The translations under genes and the position numbers were made by a program. Below are positions 21,102 to 31,863 of a stretch of DNA of 64,000 nt, piece by piece. The DNA is from Plectosphaerella cucumerina (taxonomy: Eukaryota; Ascomycota; Sordariomycetes; Glomerellales; Plectosphaerellaceae). The first letter of the stretch is position 1, and every line of letters starts with the position of its first letter. The notes under the pieces are model-generated. The model saw only the letters and a program-made list of their open reading frames with translations. It was not told where the DNA came from and did no database searches. The stretch lies in the NCBI GenBank assembly GCA_020746995.1, contig JAGPXD010000002.1:7440001-7504000 (forward strand), written 5' to 3'.

Positions 21102-22651
21102 AGTATGGGAGGGAATTCAGGGGAGAAGGCCAGCGGGAGGAGGGGGGGCAACATGAGTGAGGATGAGGGGATTCGCAGATGAGAAGACAGAGGGCCAAGC
21201 CGTCTTTATACTTGTCTGCGAAAACCGGGACCGGCACGGCGACAAGATTGCCTGTTGACACGGACGCGGTTCGGAATCCATCGGCGTCGGCACACGGCAT
21301 CGCCCATGACGAGATGTTTCCACATTTCTGCTTCGGTCCAGAGGGCGGCCAGGCCGGGCGGGCACGCGAGGAAGAGTATGCTTAACGCAAAAAAACACAG
21401 AGAGAGGTGCCTTGGTGCGACAGGCACGACGGCCGGGAAAAGTGGGCTTCGAGGTTCAAAGACCGGAGCGGGTCGACGGGTTCACCAATCTTGGCGGGCG
21501 ATGTTGCGGCTCTGCCGCGGGCCAAGGTGGGTAAGAGTGGGTGCGCGATATTCCCTCTTATTCCCATGGCAGGGTTTTGCGGGCGGGAAGGGGGTTAAGG
21601 GGGGGATAACTCGGCATTGCTTTAGGGCTGGGTCAGGGTTGTCTTGGAGAGGATGACTCGTGTTAGGGGTGGTGGTGAGGGTTTCTGCCGAGGATGTACG
21701 GACGAAGGGGACATTTTGGAGATGTTTCAAAGGGCCGAGTTAGTGACAGAGTGAAGGCTGAAATGCATGGCGATGAGGTTGGGTTGGGCATCTCGAGGAT
21801 TGAGGGAGAGAGGTCATCGTGAGAGGTACAGGCCGTGAGAACTTCGTCATCGGCGAATTTGTCCAGACAGCCGAAGACTCCACTGGCTCAGTCAGCCCAA
21901 GGCGAAAGAAGAGATACGGGTCTGATCGTGTATGCCGATTGCGGACAGATCGTATGGTATCTATCTGAGATATCGTCGACCGGCCTGAAAGTTGTACGCA
22001 GTGGCCCAGGTACTTGTACATCGGCTTGAAAACGGACTTGATCGGAGTTTGGAGCCAGAAGGCCGAAAGCAGGAGCCGTCGTGGATACCAGAGCTTGAAT
22101 GATGGAATGGTGAAAAGCGTCCCCACCAGTCGCCGTCGGGGCGTTTCGGCTGTGACCCGACACTCCCGGGTCGATCACATCGGGTGCGATTGTAAAAGGG
22201 GGACTCTCAGATGTACAATTGCCATTCGGAAGTCCCTCTGCGTTCATTGCTGTCAGTCAATTCGAAGACGATGGGATTCAACGGGAGACGTTGAAGTGTT
22301 TGCGGAGTCGGCCTCGTTATCGATAAGCCAGTGGTGCGCGACAGATGACTCATCAGACCCTTTCCGAGGTCTTGGCCGCGACAGATGACTCATCAGACCC
22401 TTTCCGAGGTCTTGGCCTGATCTGGTCTCGGGAGGCACATCTGAACATCCTCCCATCTCAACCACTGGTTCGCTGGCGTCGCCGACAGGGGGGCTTTCAC
22501 GAGGACGCCTCCATCTCATCTCAGCCATCTCATCTCTTCGAATTTTCAAACTTGAAGTCGTTCCCTTCCCGTTGAGCCCCCTTCATCCGGCCGGGCCTCA
22601 TCCTCACCTGCCCTCTCCCTGTCCTCGACGACACATCACCCTCCTCCCAAC
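21102..22651. other. Divergent promoter region between MFS transporter and FMO-DUF6314 gene
   Basis: About 1.55 kb with no supported gene. The half nearer the FMO gene contains the 40-bp direct repeat with TGACTCA sites. It could coordinate both genes. Confidence 0.5.
22338..22417 (+). repeat. 40-bp perfect tandem duplication containing TGACTCA
   Basis: Two identical 40-bp units, 22338-22377 and 22378-22417, starting GCGACAGATGACTCATCAG and ending CTTGGCC. Each contains the palindromic TGACTCA (22346-22352 and 22386-22392), the consensus for Gcn4/CPC1 and AP-1-like bZIP factors. It lies about 235-315 bp upstream of the FMO-DUF6314 ATG, a normal position for an upstream activating element. 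Confidence 0.9.
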
Positions 22652-24989
22652 ATGGCCAAGCACGTGTGCATCATTGGTATGCGTCCATACACCCATCAAG
22701 CACACACTCCCTGACAACCACAGGCGCCGGGCCCTCCGGTCTCGTCGCGGCCAAAACACTTCTCTACAACGCCCCCGCTGGTGCCTTCAAGGTGACCGTC
22801 TTCGAGGCCCAGAAGCGCATCGGCGGCCTATGGCCCTCCAGCAAGGATGACGGCGACGGCCTCGTCCACCCCTTGATGGTCACCAACCAGAGCAAGCACA
22901 CGATGCACTTCAGCGACTTTGCCTGGGAGCCCGAGGACCCGCAGTTTCCGCGGGCGTGGATGGTGGGGCATTACCTCGAGCGGTACCTCCGGCGGTATCC
23001 CGGCGCCGATGTCCGGCTGGGCCACCGCGTTGTCAAGACGGACCAGGTGGACGGCGGTCGGTGGAACGTCACCGTGCAGTCCGACACCGGCGACGAGCAG
23101 TCGAGTGTCTTCGACCACCTCCTTGTCACCACCGGTTTCTTCGGCACTCCCATCGTTCCTGACGTCGTTCCCCAAGCTCCCGCCGTCAAGGTCGTCCACA
23201 CGAGCAAGTACCGCAACCTTCAGGATCTTCTAGGCGCAGGCAACCCCAATGGCGGAAAGATCCTTATCGTCGGCGGCCAGATGTCGGGGGTCGAGACGGC
23301 CGGCACTGTCGCCAACCATCTGTCCTCGGCGGTGAACTCTCCGGAGAAGAGCCCGATAGAGGGCATCGACAAGTACACCATCCACCATCTCATTCAACGG
23401 CCGTCGTGGATCTTCCCGCTCTACACTTCGCCCAAGGTTTGCCCACCACTTACATCTCCATTCGCCCCCGCTAACGGTCCTAGCCGGCACATGGTGCTGC
23501 ACCCTTCTTTCCTGTCGACCTCGGTTCCTACAACCTGAACAACCGCCCCCATCCCCTGGTTAACACCCAGGGCCACATCACAGAAGAGGCAGCTGTTCGC
23601 ACCCATGGCATCTTTCAGGCGACCCTCGGCAACGACCAGTCCGTATTTGCCCCGTCCATCGCCGTCCAGGGCGACGATGCCACAAAGCCGGCGTACCTCG
23701 CCATGAGCGAGAACTACGCCGAGTTCGTCAGATCAGGGCTCGTTTCCGTCTCGCGGGGCAAGCTGGGGGCCCTGGAGGGTAACACCGCAGTGTTGCAGGG
23801 ATCCGACGAACGCATCGACAACGTGGCGGCGGTAATCCTCGGAACCGGCTTCGATGCCTCGGGTTGCGTCTCGTTCCTGCCAGAGGACGTCCTCAAGACC
23901 CTCGACTTCCGACCGGAGCACAAGGACTTCCCGCTCGCTCTCGGATTCCACGCCACCCAGCACCGCGACCTTCCCACCCTTGGCTTCGTGGGCTTCTACC
24001 GATCGCCATACTGGGGTGTCATGGAGATGCAGGCGCGCTTCCTCGCCGCCTTGTGGACACCCGAGTCCTATGGCCCCCGGCCCGCCAGCCTGGATGCCGC
24101 CCTGCAAGACACGACGGAGGAGGAGAGGACAAAGGCCCTGCGGCAGGACCCACGCCACTCGCAGTTCCCCATGGGCGACTACGCTTTTCTCATGCAGGAA
24201 ATCTCCGCCGCCCTGGGCCTCGCCATCTCACCGCCCGTCGAGCCGCACACACCATCGCTGCCTCACAACAACCTCCCCATGAACATCCTCTCGCCGTCGC
24301 GCTACCTTTCGCCCCTGGCAGACGATGCCGCCAAGGCCGAGAACGCGACTCTTCTCAAGATGACGAACGATGTCGCCATCGCCGGCCTCACCACGCCACG
24401 CTTCGTGGCTCACGCCGTCTTCCGCAGCCTTCTGGGGACATGGCGGCTCGAGCGGTCACTCGACAGCAAGCTCCCGTCGCACCCGAGCGGACACTTTAGT
24501 GGCACGGCGCGGTTCCTCCTGCGCGATGCGACGACGGACGGGCTCAAATGCGTGTCGGGGGCCGACGATGTGGGCGTATCTACCTTCACAAGCGAGGGCG
24601 ACCCGGGCATGGAGTACCTCTACATTGAGGAAGGCAAGTTCCGGGCCGACAACGGGCTCGAGTTCCAAGCCAAGCGGCGGTACGTTTGGCGGTACGACGA
24701 GGGCAGGGACAGGCTCAGCGTGTGGTTCGTTCGGACAGACGATGACAAGAGGGCCGACTACCTCTTCCACGAGGTCGAGTTTGAGCAGCAAACGGCCGCC
24801 GATGGTGGCGCGGGTGACGCGCTGCGCCGGGGCTGGAAGGCCAAGGCGGGCCACCTGTGCATCGACGACTTTTACAACGTCGCATACGAGTTTTGCTTCA
24901 GGGCCGTCAACCTGGACGAGTGGAGTATCGGGTACGACGTCAAGGGGCCCAAGAAGGACTACACCATCCGTGGCGTGTACCGGCGGTAG
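22652..24989 (+). CDS. FAD-dependent monooxygenase fused to a C-terminal DUF6314 domain
   Basis: Three exons, 22652-22676, 22724-23436 and 23484-24989, 747 residues. The 25-nt first exon gives MAKHVCII, which joins to GAGPSG, the FAD-binding motif (residues 9-14); a second dinucleotide motif GGQMSG lies near residues 187-192. This is the flavin-containing monooxygenase fold, oxidising soft nucleophiles with NADPH and oxygen, although the FMO fingerprint FxGxxxH is not obvious. Residues about 555-747 form a separate lipocalin-like beta-rich domain matching DUF6314: LLGTWRLERS at its start, a repeated SGxxxF pattern, and a YTIRGVYRR end. The role of DUF6314 is unknown; binding of a hydrophobic substrate or product is a guess. 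No membrane segment or signal peptide is seen. Confidence 0.82.
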
Positions 24990-26041
24990 CCCTGGCAGAC
25001 AGGCTGTCAGATCTGGATCTGCGCGCCATTTCTTGGTTGAAGGGGCGCAAGCGGGCGCAGGAGATTTACGTTGGGACTCGAGGCATGCGTTCCTCGTGTG
25101 GTGTTGGCGGACAGACATTGTCAAGAAGATCAGACCACTCGCCAGGGGGAAATGTCGCCCGTCTTGCCGGCGGGCTTGCCGGGGCCTGGACGGGCGATCG
25201 ACGCTGTCGAGTCTGCAGGCACAGGTGACAGCAGGGGAAGATGCTGGAAAAGGACGCACCAAACGGCGGGTCCCGCCGTCTTGGCCTCGCGCCATGTTGA
25301 CAGCTCCAGCTGTCAGGAGCTTGAGGCCCCGCCACTGTACGCTCCGAGCTTTTGGGTACGAGCCCAGGAGGCATGGCGAGGGTGACGTCGGACTCCCAAG
25401 CGAGGAACTGTCCCGAATCATGATAGACTCATTTCCGAGCGATTCTGTGATCAGGCGCCTGTCTCTCTAGTGTGCGCAAGCGTCGTAGGGTCGACTGGGC
25501 GGACTGTTGGCGATAAGCAACGTGCATCGCCAGGCCACGAATGGGCTGGTCCGTGACTTCATCGTGCTGTGACCTGTTCCCATCTTGGCAGTCCAGCCCT
25601 TGAGGGAATGTGTCCGCCGACTTCCGGCGGCGCAGGCGCACGCGGGAGAGCAGGAGACTTTCTGCTCACCCAAGTCTGACAGCGAAAGCGAACCTTGGAC
25701 CTTGGACCTGCAGGATGTGGCCGGTGCTACTTTGTCCGACTCGCTCGTGGCTGCTTGGAATAAGCTTGAACCGCGGGCCTCTTCCCGCCGGCTTATTTTT
25801 ACCCCTCCTCGGTTTGCTTGGCTGCTCAGGCTCTCCCCGGCGCCACGCTCCGAACCGCTATAAACCCCGATCACCTCCATCAGCATCCCTCATTCCTCAG
25901 CTTCAGCCCATGAGACTTGTCCAACATTCCTACTACAGCAACATCATCAAAGCCTCAACCTGTCGCATCCCTCTGCTACCCCTCGTCACCTCATCACACA
26001 TCCACACCCTCCACCACCACCAACCCTTCCAATTGCCCGCC
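24990..26041. other. Intergenic, upstream of the D-lactate dehydrogenase gene
   Basis: 3' region of the FMO gene and promoter of the next gene, with a TATA box at 25859. Nothing else is supported, although long arbitrary open frames cross it. Confidence 0.5.
25859..25864 (+). promoter_or_regulatory. TATA box of the D-lactate dehydrogenase gene
   Basis: TATAAA about 180 bp upstream of the ATG, followed by a C/T-rich leader ending in CCCGCCATG. A plausible core promoter. Confidence 0.5.
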
Positions 26042-27157
26042 ATGAAGGTCGCCGTCTTCAGCGCCAAGCCGTACGACAAAAAGTACCTGGCGGCAGCGGC
26101 GCCCTCGCAATTCGAACTCACATACCACGATGTCGCGCTGACGCCCAAGACGGCGGCGCTGCTGTCCGACGGCGAGGCCGACGCCCTCTGCGCTTTTGTC
26201 AACGACCAGCTGCCGGCCGAGGTGCTCGACTCGCTGTACGCAAAGGGCGTCCGCGCCATCCTGATGCGCTGCGCGGGCTTCAACAATGTCGACATTGGCC
26301 GCGCAGAGAAGCTCGGCATGTTCGTCGCCCACGTCCCCGCATACTCCCCCGAGGCCGTCGCAGAGTTCGCCGTCGCTCTGGTCCAGACTATCAACCGCAA
26401 AACACACCGCGCCTACATGCGCGTGCGCGAGGGGAACTTTGCCCTCGACGGCCTCCTGGGCCGCACCCTCCACGGAAAGACGGTCGGGCTCATCGGTACC
26501 GGCCGCATCGGTATTGCCTTTGCCAGAATCATGAAGGGTTACGGCTGCCGCCTGCTCGCCTACGATCCCTACCCATCAAAAGCCTTCGAGGAGTATGGCG
26601 AGTACACGACCCTGGAAGACCTCATCCCCCAATCCGACATCATCTCCCTCCACTGCCCTCTCACCGAGCAGACGCGCCACATCATCTCATCCGACACGCT
26701 CGCCCTCCTCCGCCCAGGCGCCATCATGGTCAACACCTCCCGCGGCGGGCTCGTCGACACCCGCGCGGCCATCGAGGCCCTCAAGTCGCGCAAGCTCGGC
26801 GGTCTCGCCCTAGACGTGTACGAGGGCGAAGGCGCCCTCTTCTACGACGACCACAGCGGCGACATCATCCAGGACGACGAGCTGATGCGCCTCATGACGT
26901 TCCCCAACGTCGTCGTCTGCGGCCACCAGGCCTTCTTCACGGAGGAGGCGCTGACAGAGATTGCGGAGTGCACGATGCGGAACCTGGAGGACTTTGCGAG
27001 TGGGCGGGAGTGTAAGCATGCGCTTGTTAAGGGGAGGCATGCTGATGCGCCGAAACCTGTTGAGGAGGAGGAGGCGGCGGAGGAGGGGGATGCGACGACG
27101 GTGCCGGATCGGAGGCCTATTGCGAGGAGGGACTCGTTGCCGGTGAGGACGGTGTAG
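26042..27157 (+). CDS. LdhA-type D-lactate dehydrogenase (D-2-hydroxyacid dehydrogenase)
   Basis: Single exon, 371 residues. It interconverts pyruvate and D-lactate (or a related 2-oxoacid) with NADH in the cytosol. The Rossmann motif GTGRIG lies near residues 152-157. The catalytic triad is visible: R234 in NTSRGGLVDT, E263 in DVYEGEGALF and H295 in GHQAFFTEEA. Their spacing (29 and 61 residues after the Arg) equals that in bacterial LdhA. The main difference from LdhA is a C-terminal extension of about 40 residues, rich in Glu and then basic. The lack of introns and the closeness to bacterial LdhA agree with an old bacterial origin, but such genes are widespread in filamentous fungi. The ATG follows a C-rich leader and starts the N-terminal MKVAVFSAKPYDK typical of the family. 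Confidence 0.9.
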   Translation: MKVAVFSAKPYDKKYLAAAAPSQFELTYHDVALTPKTAALLSDGEADALCAFVNDQLPAEVLDSLYAKGVRAILMRCAGFNNVDIGRAEKLGMFVAHVPAYSPEAVAEFAVALVQTINRKTHRAYMRVREGNFALDGLLGRTLHGKTVGLIGTGRIGIAFARIMKGYGCRLLAYDPYPSKAFEEYGEYTTLEDLIPQSDIISLHCPLTEQTRHIISSDTLALLRPGAIMVNTSRGGLVDTRAAIEALKSRKLGGLALDVYEGEGALFYDDHSGDIIQDDELMRLMTFPNVVVCGHQAFFTEEALTEIAECTMRNLEDFASGRECKHALVKGRHADAPKPVEEEEAAEEGDATTVPDRRPIARRDSLPVRTV

Positions 27158-29786
27158 GAGGATGGCGCGCGATAGATGGTGGTTTCTTCTTGCTTCCCTG
27201 GGTATGGGGACGGTTAGCTATGATTCCTCTCAGTCGTATGAATGAATCACGATTCTCCTCTTGTCCGGCGGCGGCGAGTCGTTTCGGTGGTATGCTGCCT
27301 CATATCGTGGAGGCGGGTTGACAGCAGCGGCACATTGTCGTGAGAGCATCTTGGGCTCGTCGAGCATGGTAAGATGCAAGAGGTGAGGTTATCAAGGGAA
27401 CTCCCGGGGCTTGGACTTCCTTGCCTATCCGTACTGACACGCCACTCGCAGGTCACACCACTCCCGAGTTTTTCCTTCAGCCCGCCAGCGCCCCATCCCG
27501 TTTGCCGAAGAGCCGCGCCCCTTGTGGTCGGTTGGAAAAAGCAAACGGCGACGATGGAGCTCAATCATCTGCATCGTCGCACCCCGCCATCACCAACCGT
27601 GAATGCATGGCATGTCCAGTCGAAAAGGCAAGGATGATGCTGGCTCAATCTCCATCGGCAAACCAACGACAAACAATCGAGCCATTCTGGATAATCACCC
27701 AGGCGTTTGCCGACCACTCCATAATCAAGCCTCCTCACCATCAACCCGCCTTCCCTAGCCCCCAACGCCCTCCCTGCGTCCCCCGTCCCAAGCCTCCAAC
27801 GGGCCACATGGACAACCGCTCTTTGTGCATCCGGGGATCTGAAACCGCTCGTTCGATGGCACGCCTCGAGACCACATGGCCCACCGGGCGGTTGGGTGGG
27901 TGGCTTTGTTTGCCTCGCGTCCATCCAACATGGCGACCCCCCTCCCTCGGCCACCCGCATCTTCGGTGCGATGCGATTGGACCCGGGATTGCGGGTGTGT
28001 GACCGGTCGGCTCCCTGCAGGGCAACGCGAGGGTTATCGAGTGCACGAGATACGAAGGCGCGGACGGGTAGGGACGTGCCAGCGGCATTCTTGTTCTCGG
28101 GCTGTGGCGTCTGCACGACGTTGTTTGTCGGCCGCTGAGCAGGGATCGCGAAGTTGACCCTGGGGTTTTGGGGTGACACGGAGGGATTCACGCAGACACC
28201 CAGCCGTCTGGATGGATTCGTGAGGTGCTTCGGCTTGGGTGATGCCCAGGACCGGACTGGGTCTTCCGCTGGGATCAGCAGGAAGTTGCGACCTCTCGCT
28301 CCTCCTGTCAAACCGTCGCGACAGCCAAGCATCCACAACGTGGAAGTCACTCTGCACGGCTCCTTCCGCCGGAGAACATCGCCGCTGCCGACTCGTCAGT
28401 TTTGGCAAGCACTCTTTTCTCATTGTTCTTGTTCCCTCCCAGGATCACTTTCCTCGACTATGGCTGATAGACCCATGCCCGTACCAAGTGATCGAGGCAT
28501 CAAGTACTCTGGGCAGGCACGACCATCACCATCACCATCTAAGCAGCGGCAGTCACGATGTCTCCCCCGCGCAACCCACACGACCCCTGCGTGCTGCAAG
28601 GGATGCGACCATCGATCTTGCCATCCCCGACTCCCAGACACACCTACCTGTACAGCCAACACACTGCAGTCGGCTAGGTAGGTGCCGGAAGGAAGCCCTT
28701 TTTCTGCCACTTCCACTCAGGCTCCAAACTTCCACAGCCCTGGGGTTCTTCGCTGGACAAGCTTGACATCGTGCCGAGCGACTGCCCCCCTTCCCCAGCT
28801 CACCCTCCCGACGAACCAAGACCATGTCCGACCACCATGTCGTCGAGCCCCTCGTCCACGTCGCGCCGCAGCCTCCGCCCTCGCCTCGCGATCCCGACTC
28901 CCCTCGCCTCCCGTCCTCCAGTCCTATCACGTCCCTAGACAACCAGCACAGCTGTCTTCCCCCGTCGCATGCCCGACCGCCCCCCTGCAGGCCTACACTC
29001 GCCGTGTAACCTCAGCCCTCGCCTGGCGACCAGAGAAGGGCCATGCAGCCTCCTGCACTCCTGCGGCTACCAGCCTGGGCAGCTCAGAATTGATATAACT
29101 CCTCGTTTACCGCCGCCGCACCCTCTTTCGATTCTGCGGCCTTCTCCGACATACCGACTCGATCCTGTTCCTTCCCCCCCGGGCCTCGTTCTCTCGCAGC
29201 TGTCCCGCCCGATTCTCGCCGAACCCGCTCTGTTCCTGGCGCGGGGTCTGCTCCGCAGCGCATCAGACCATTCTTGCTTCTTGTTCCCATTCGCACGAAA
29301 TTGCCCTCTGCTTCCATTCGTCTCGAGCGCCTGCAGGGGAGACTGAAAAAATTGAGCCTCGGCCTGGTCCACGGTTCATAATCCGAAGCTCATCGGAGCG
29401 GGATTGCCCGGCCGCCTGTGGCCGCCTTGACATCGCCGGCTTCATCATCCGTGCCGCCGCCCGCTAGGGCCCCGAATCCTCGAACTCTTGTACCACCACC
29501 TCTTGTCTCTCCTTCAAACGCCGTGCGGCGGTGTTCGACTCAGAGGTCTTGGTCTCGCTTGTCAACCTTCGCTGTTGTCCACAAGAAAGTTGACTAGGTG
29601 GACAACTAGGTGTATGCTCCCCCTCCTCTGCATACTTCCTCTCAGGTCCTGCATGTCATCATGCACTCTCGCAAACATCTGCTAACCTCACAAACGGCAT
29701 CAAGTCCTCATCCAACTTGAAGACTCGATCCCTCTGCAAACGACTGCTTCTCAGCACCACCAGCCGACACCCCTGGTCACGTCATC
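27158..29786. other. Long intergenic/leader region upstream of the GPCR gene
   Basis: About 2.6 kb without a supported gene. From about 28700 the + strand is pyrimidine-rich and contains upstream ATGs, so much of it may be the 5' UTR of the receptor gene. No repeat of note. Confidence 0.45.
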
Positions 29787-31415
29787 ATGCCCTTCACCGA
29801 TGACCAGGTGCAGGTAGTCATCGCCCTCGAGCGAGTCGGCGCGTCCTTGTCTCTCCTCGGCATCACCCTCATTCTCGTCACCTATTGTCTCTTCAAGCGT
29901 CTTCGAACCATTCCCAATTTGTTCATCGTCTTCGCCTCCATCGCCAACATCGGCGCCAGTATTGCCTGCGTCATCGGGTACGATGGCATCCTCCAAGGCG
30001 AGGAGTCTGCCCTTTGCCAAGCACAGGCATTCCTTCTGGAAATGTGAGCCGACTGCTCCTTTGGATCCCCCCCATTCCCCCACCATGCTGACTCTCACGT
30101 TAGGTTCATGCAGTCGGACCCTTGGTGGTCCATGGCCATGGCCATCAACGTGTTCCTGGTCTTCTTCTACGGGGCGAGTCCGAGCTCGTTCCGGCCCTAC
30201 CTCTGGCTCTACTGTCTTGTATGCTTCGGCGGCCCTTTCATCCCTGCCATTGTTCTGCTGCTGGCCCGCCCTGGCGGCCAGCACATGTACGGAAACGCGA
30301 CGGTACACGCAGCCCCACCAACCTCTACGAGCACAACTAACACGTCGACAGCTTTGGTGCTGGATTAACAACGACTGGAACCAGTTGCGAATCTACACCT
30401 ACTACATCCCCATCTGGATCTGCATCCTCCTGTCATTCATCATCTACGTTGCCGTCGGCTACCACGTCTTCCATCAGCGCAACCAGCTCCGCAACATGAC
30501 GTTCAGCCAGACAGCGTCTGGCCAGGACGGCAAATCGGTCTCGAGGTCTGAGAACAATGACCTCGATCTGGCTGAAAAGGTCAGATATGACACGTCGCTT
30601 TTTCTTGAGCCTTCAACTGACATACCTTCCAGCAATTCCGGCCTTCTGGACATGACTGGCAAGTCACCGCTACCACCGAGGTCCAGATAACCACTGCGAC
30701 GCCTTCGGAAACCCACTACACCCCGCCGCGCAGCCCGGCCCTGCCGCAGGACTCTGCCTCCAGCTCAACGCCGCAGAGGGGCGGAAAACACCAGCGATGG
30801 GCGGCAGACGAAGATGACGCCAGCCCGCCGAGCCCGTCATCTGTCACGCATCCTCGCTTCGAGACTATGATCTCGTCCGATCCGCCACCACCTGAGCCAA
30901 AGACACCCATGTCTGAGCGCATGAGATTTGGGCGAGCCAGACTCGGATCCCGGCTTAAGGGGCTGGATCCGGTCAAGCTTGCCTATCTGCGCACCAGCTT
31001 CATCTTCGCCATCTCCATCCTCGTCACCTGGACCCCGAGCTCCATCAACCGTGTCAACGACCTGGTCAACCCAGAACATCGGAGCTACGGCCTTAATGTT
31101 GCCACTGCGGTTGTCCTGCCCCTTCAGGGTGTATGGAACGCCGTGATTTATTTCATGACCAGTTGGGACACGGTCAAGGAGGAGTATCAGACAACCATTG
31201 CGCGTAGAGCCGCACATCGCCTGGACAGTCGAGCAACGAGCCGCATGGGAGGTGGGCTACGTGCTCCCAGGCCGCTGGAAACAAGAATCGAGTACGACCT
31301 GGCCTTTTTTGATCGGAATAAGCGTCCGAACAGCGACCAGACGAGTGAACAGGAGCTCACCGGCAGGACAAGCTCCACCCACGATAACATCGCTCCACAT
31401 CGAGGGTCGTTCTGA
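29787..31415 (+). CDS. cAMP-receptor-like (Dicty_CAR/Git3-like) G-protein-coupled receptor
   Basis: Four exons: 29787-30043, 30104-30302, 30352-30579, 30633-31415, 488 residues. Seven membrane segments: five from residue 10 to about 205, then a long Ser/Pro-rich third cytosolic loop (about 215-330), then two segments (about 335-400) and a basic/Ser-rich tail. The sequence after the fourth segment, NATLWCWIN, and TPSSINRVNDLVNP in the sixth segment/loop are characteristic of the fungal cAMP-receptor-like class (Neurospora GPR-1/2/3, Aspergillus GprH group). The ligand is unknown; coupling to a G-alpha protein and cAMP signalling is expected from the family. Each intron joins codons without frame loss, and intron 1 splits a Met codon. 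Confidence 0.9.
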
Positions 31416-31863
31416 GGCGTGGTGTCATGTACGGCTTACGGATATGAAGCAGGTTGGTTGGTTCATGGACGTGGGAAGTTGAACTTGGGCTCGATGAGGC
31501 TGGGCCATGGCCGGCACTGGTCACAGAGCAACGCAACTCTGGGGACAATAGGCTTCTGCGTTCTCTTCTTGTACACGTCATTACTTTTGGTCGGGTTTGG
31601 GGGAAGTTTGCACTTTATTCCTCTGCAAGATCCTTGTTTGCCAGATGGATTATTTCAATCGCTCTTTTGGCAAGACCTTGATGATCTATTTTACCATACA
31701 AGTTTGCTCGACATCGTCTGCCTTGATGCCACCGATTCATGACTGGTACAATCGGGAACACATGCCGTTAGCCAAAGTCATGCAATTATGGCTGAAGCCA
31801 AGTCATTGAACATCCATGGAAGCATGGCCACATATTTGACTAATATCCAATTTGGCATGACCC
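31416..31863. other. Convergent 3' spacer
   Basis: Between the receptor gene (+) and the broken DUF6604 gene (-). More AT-rich than its surroundings; no gene seen. Confidence 0.5.
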
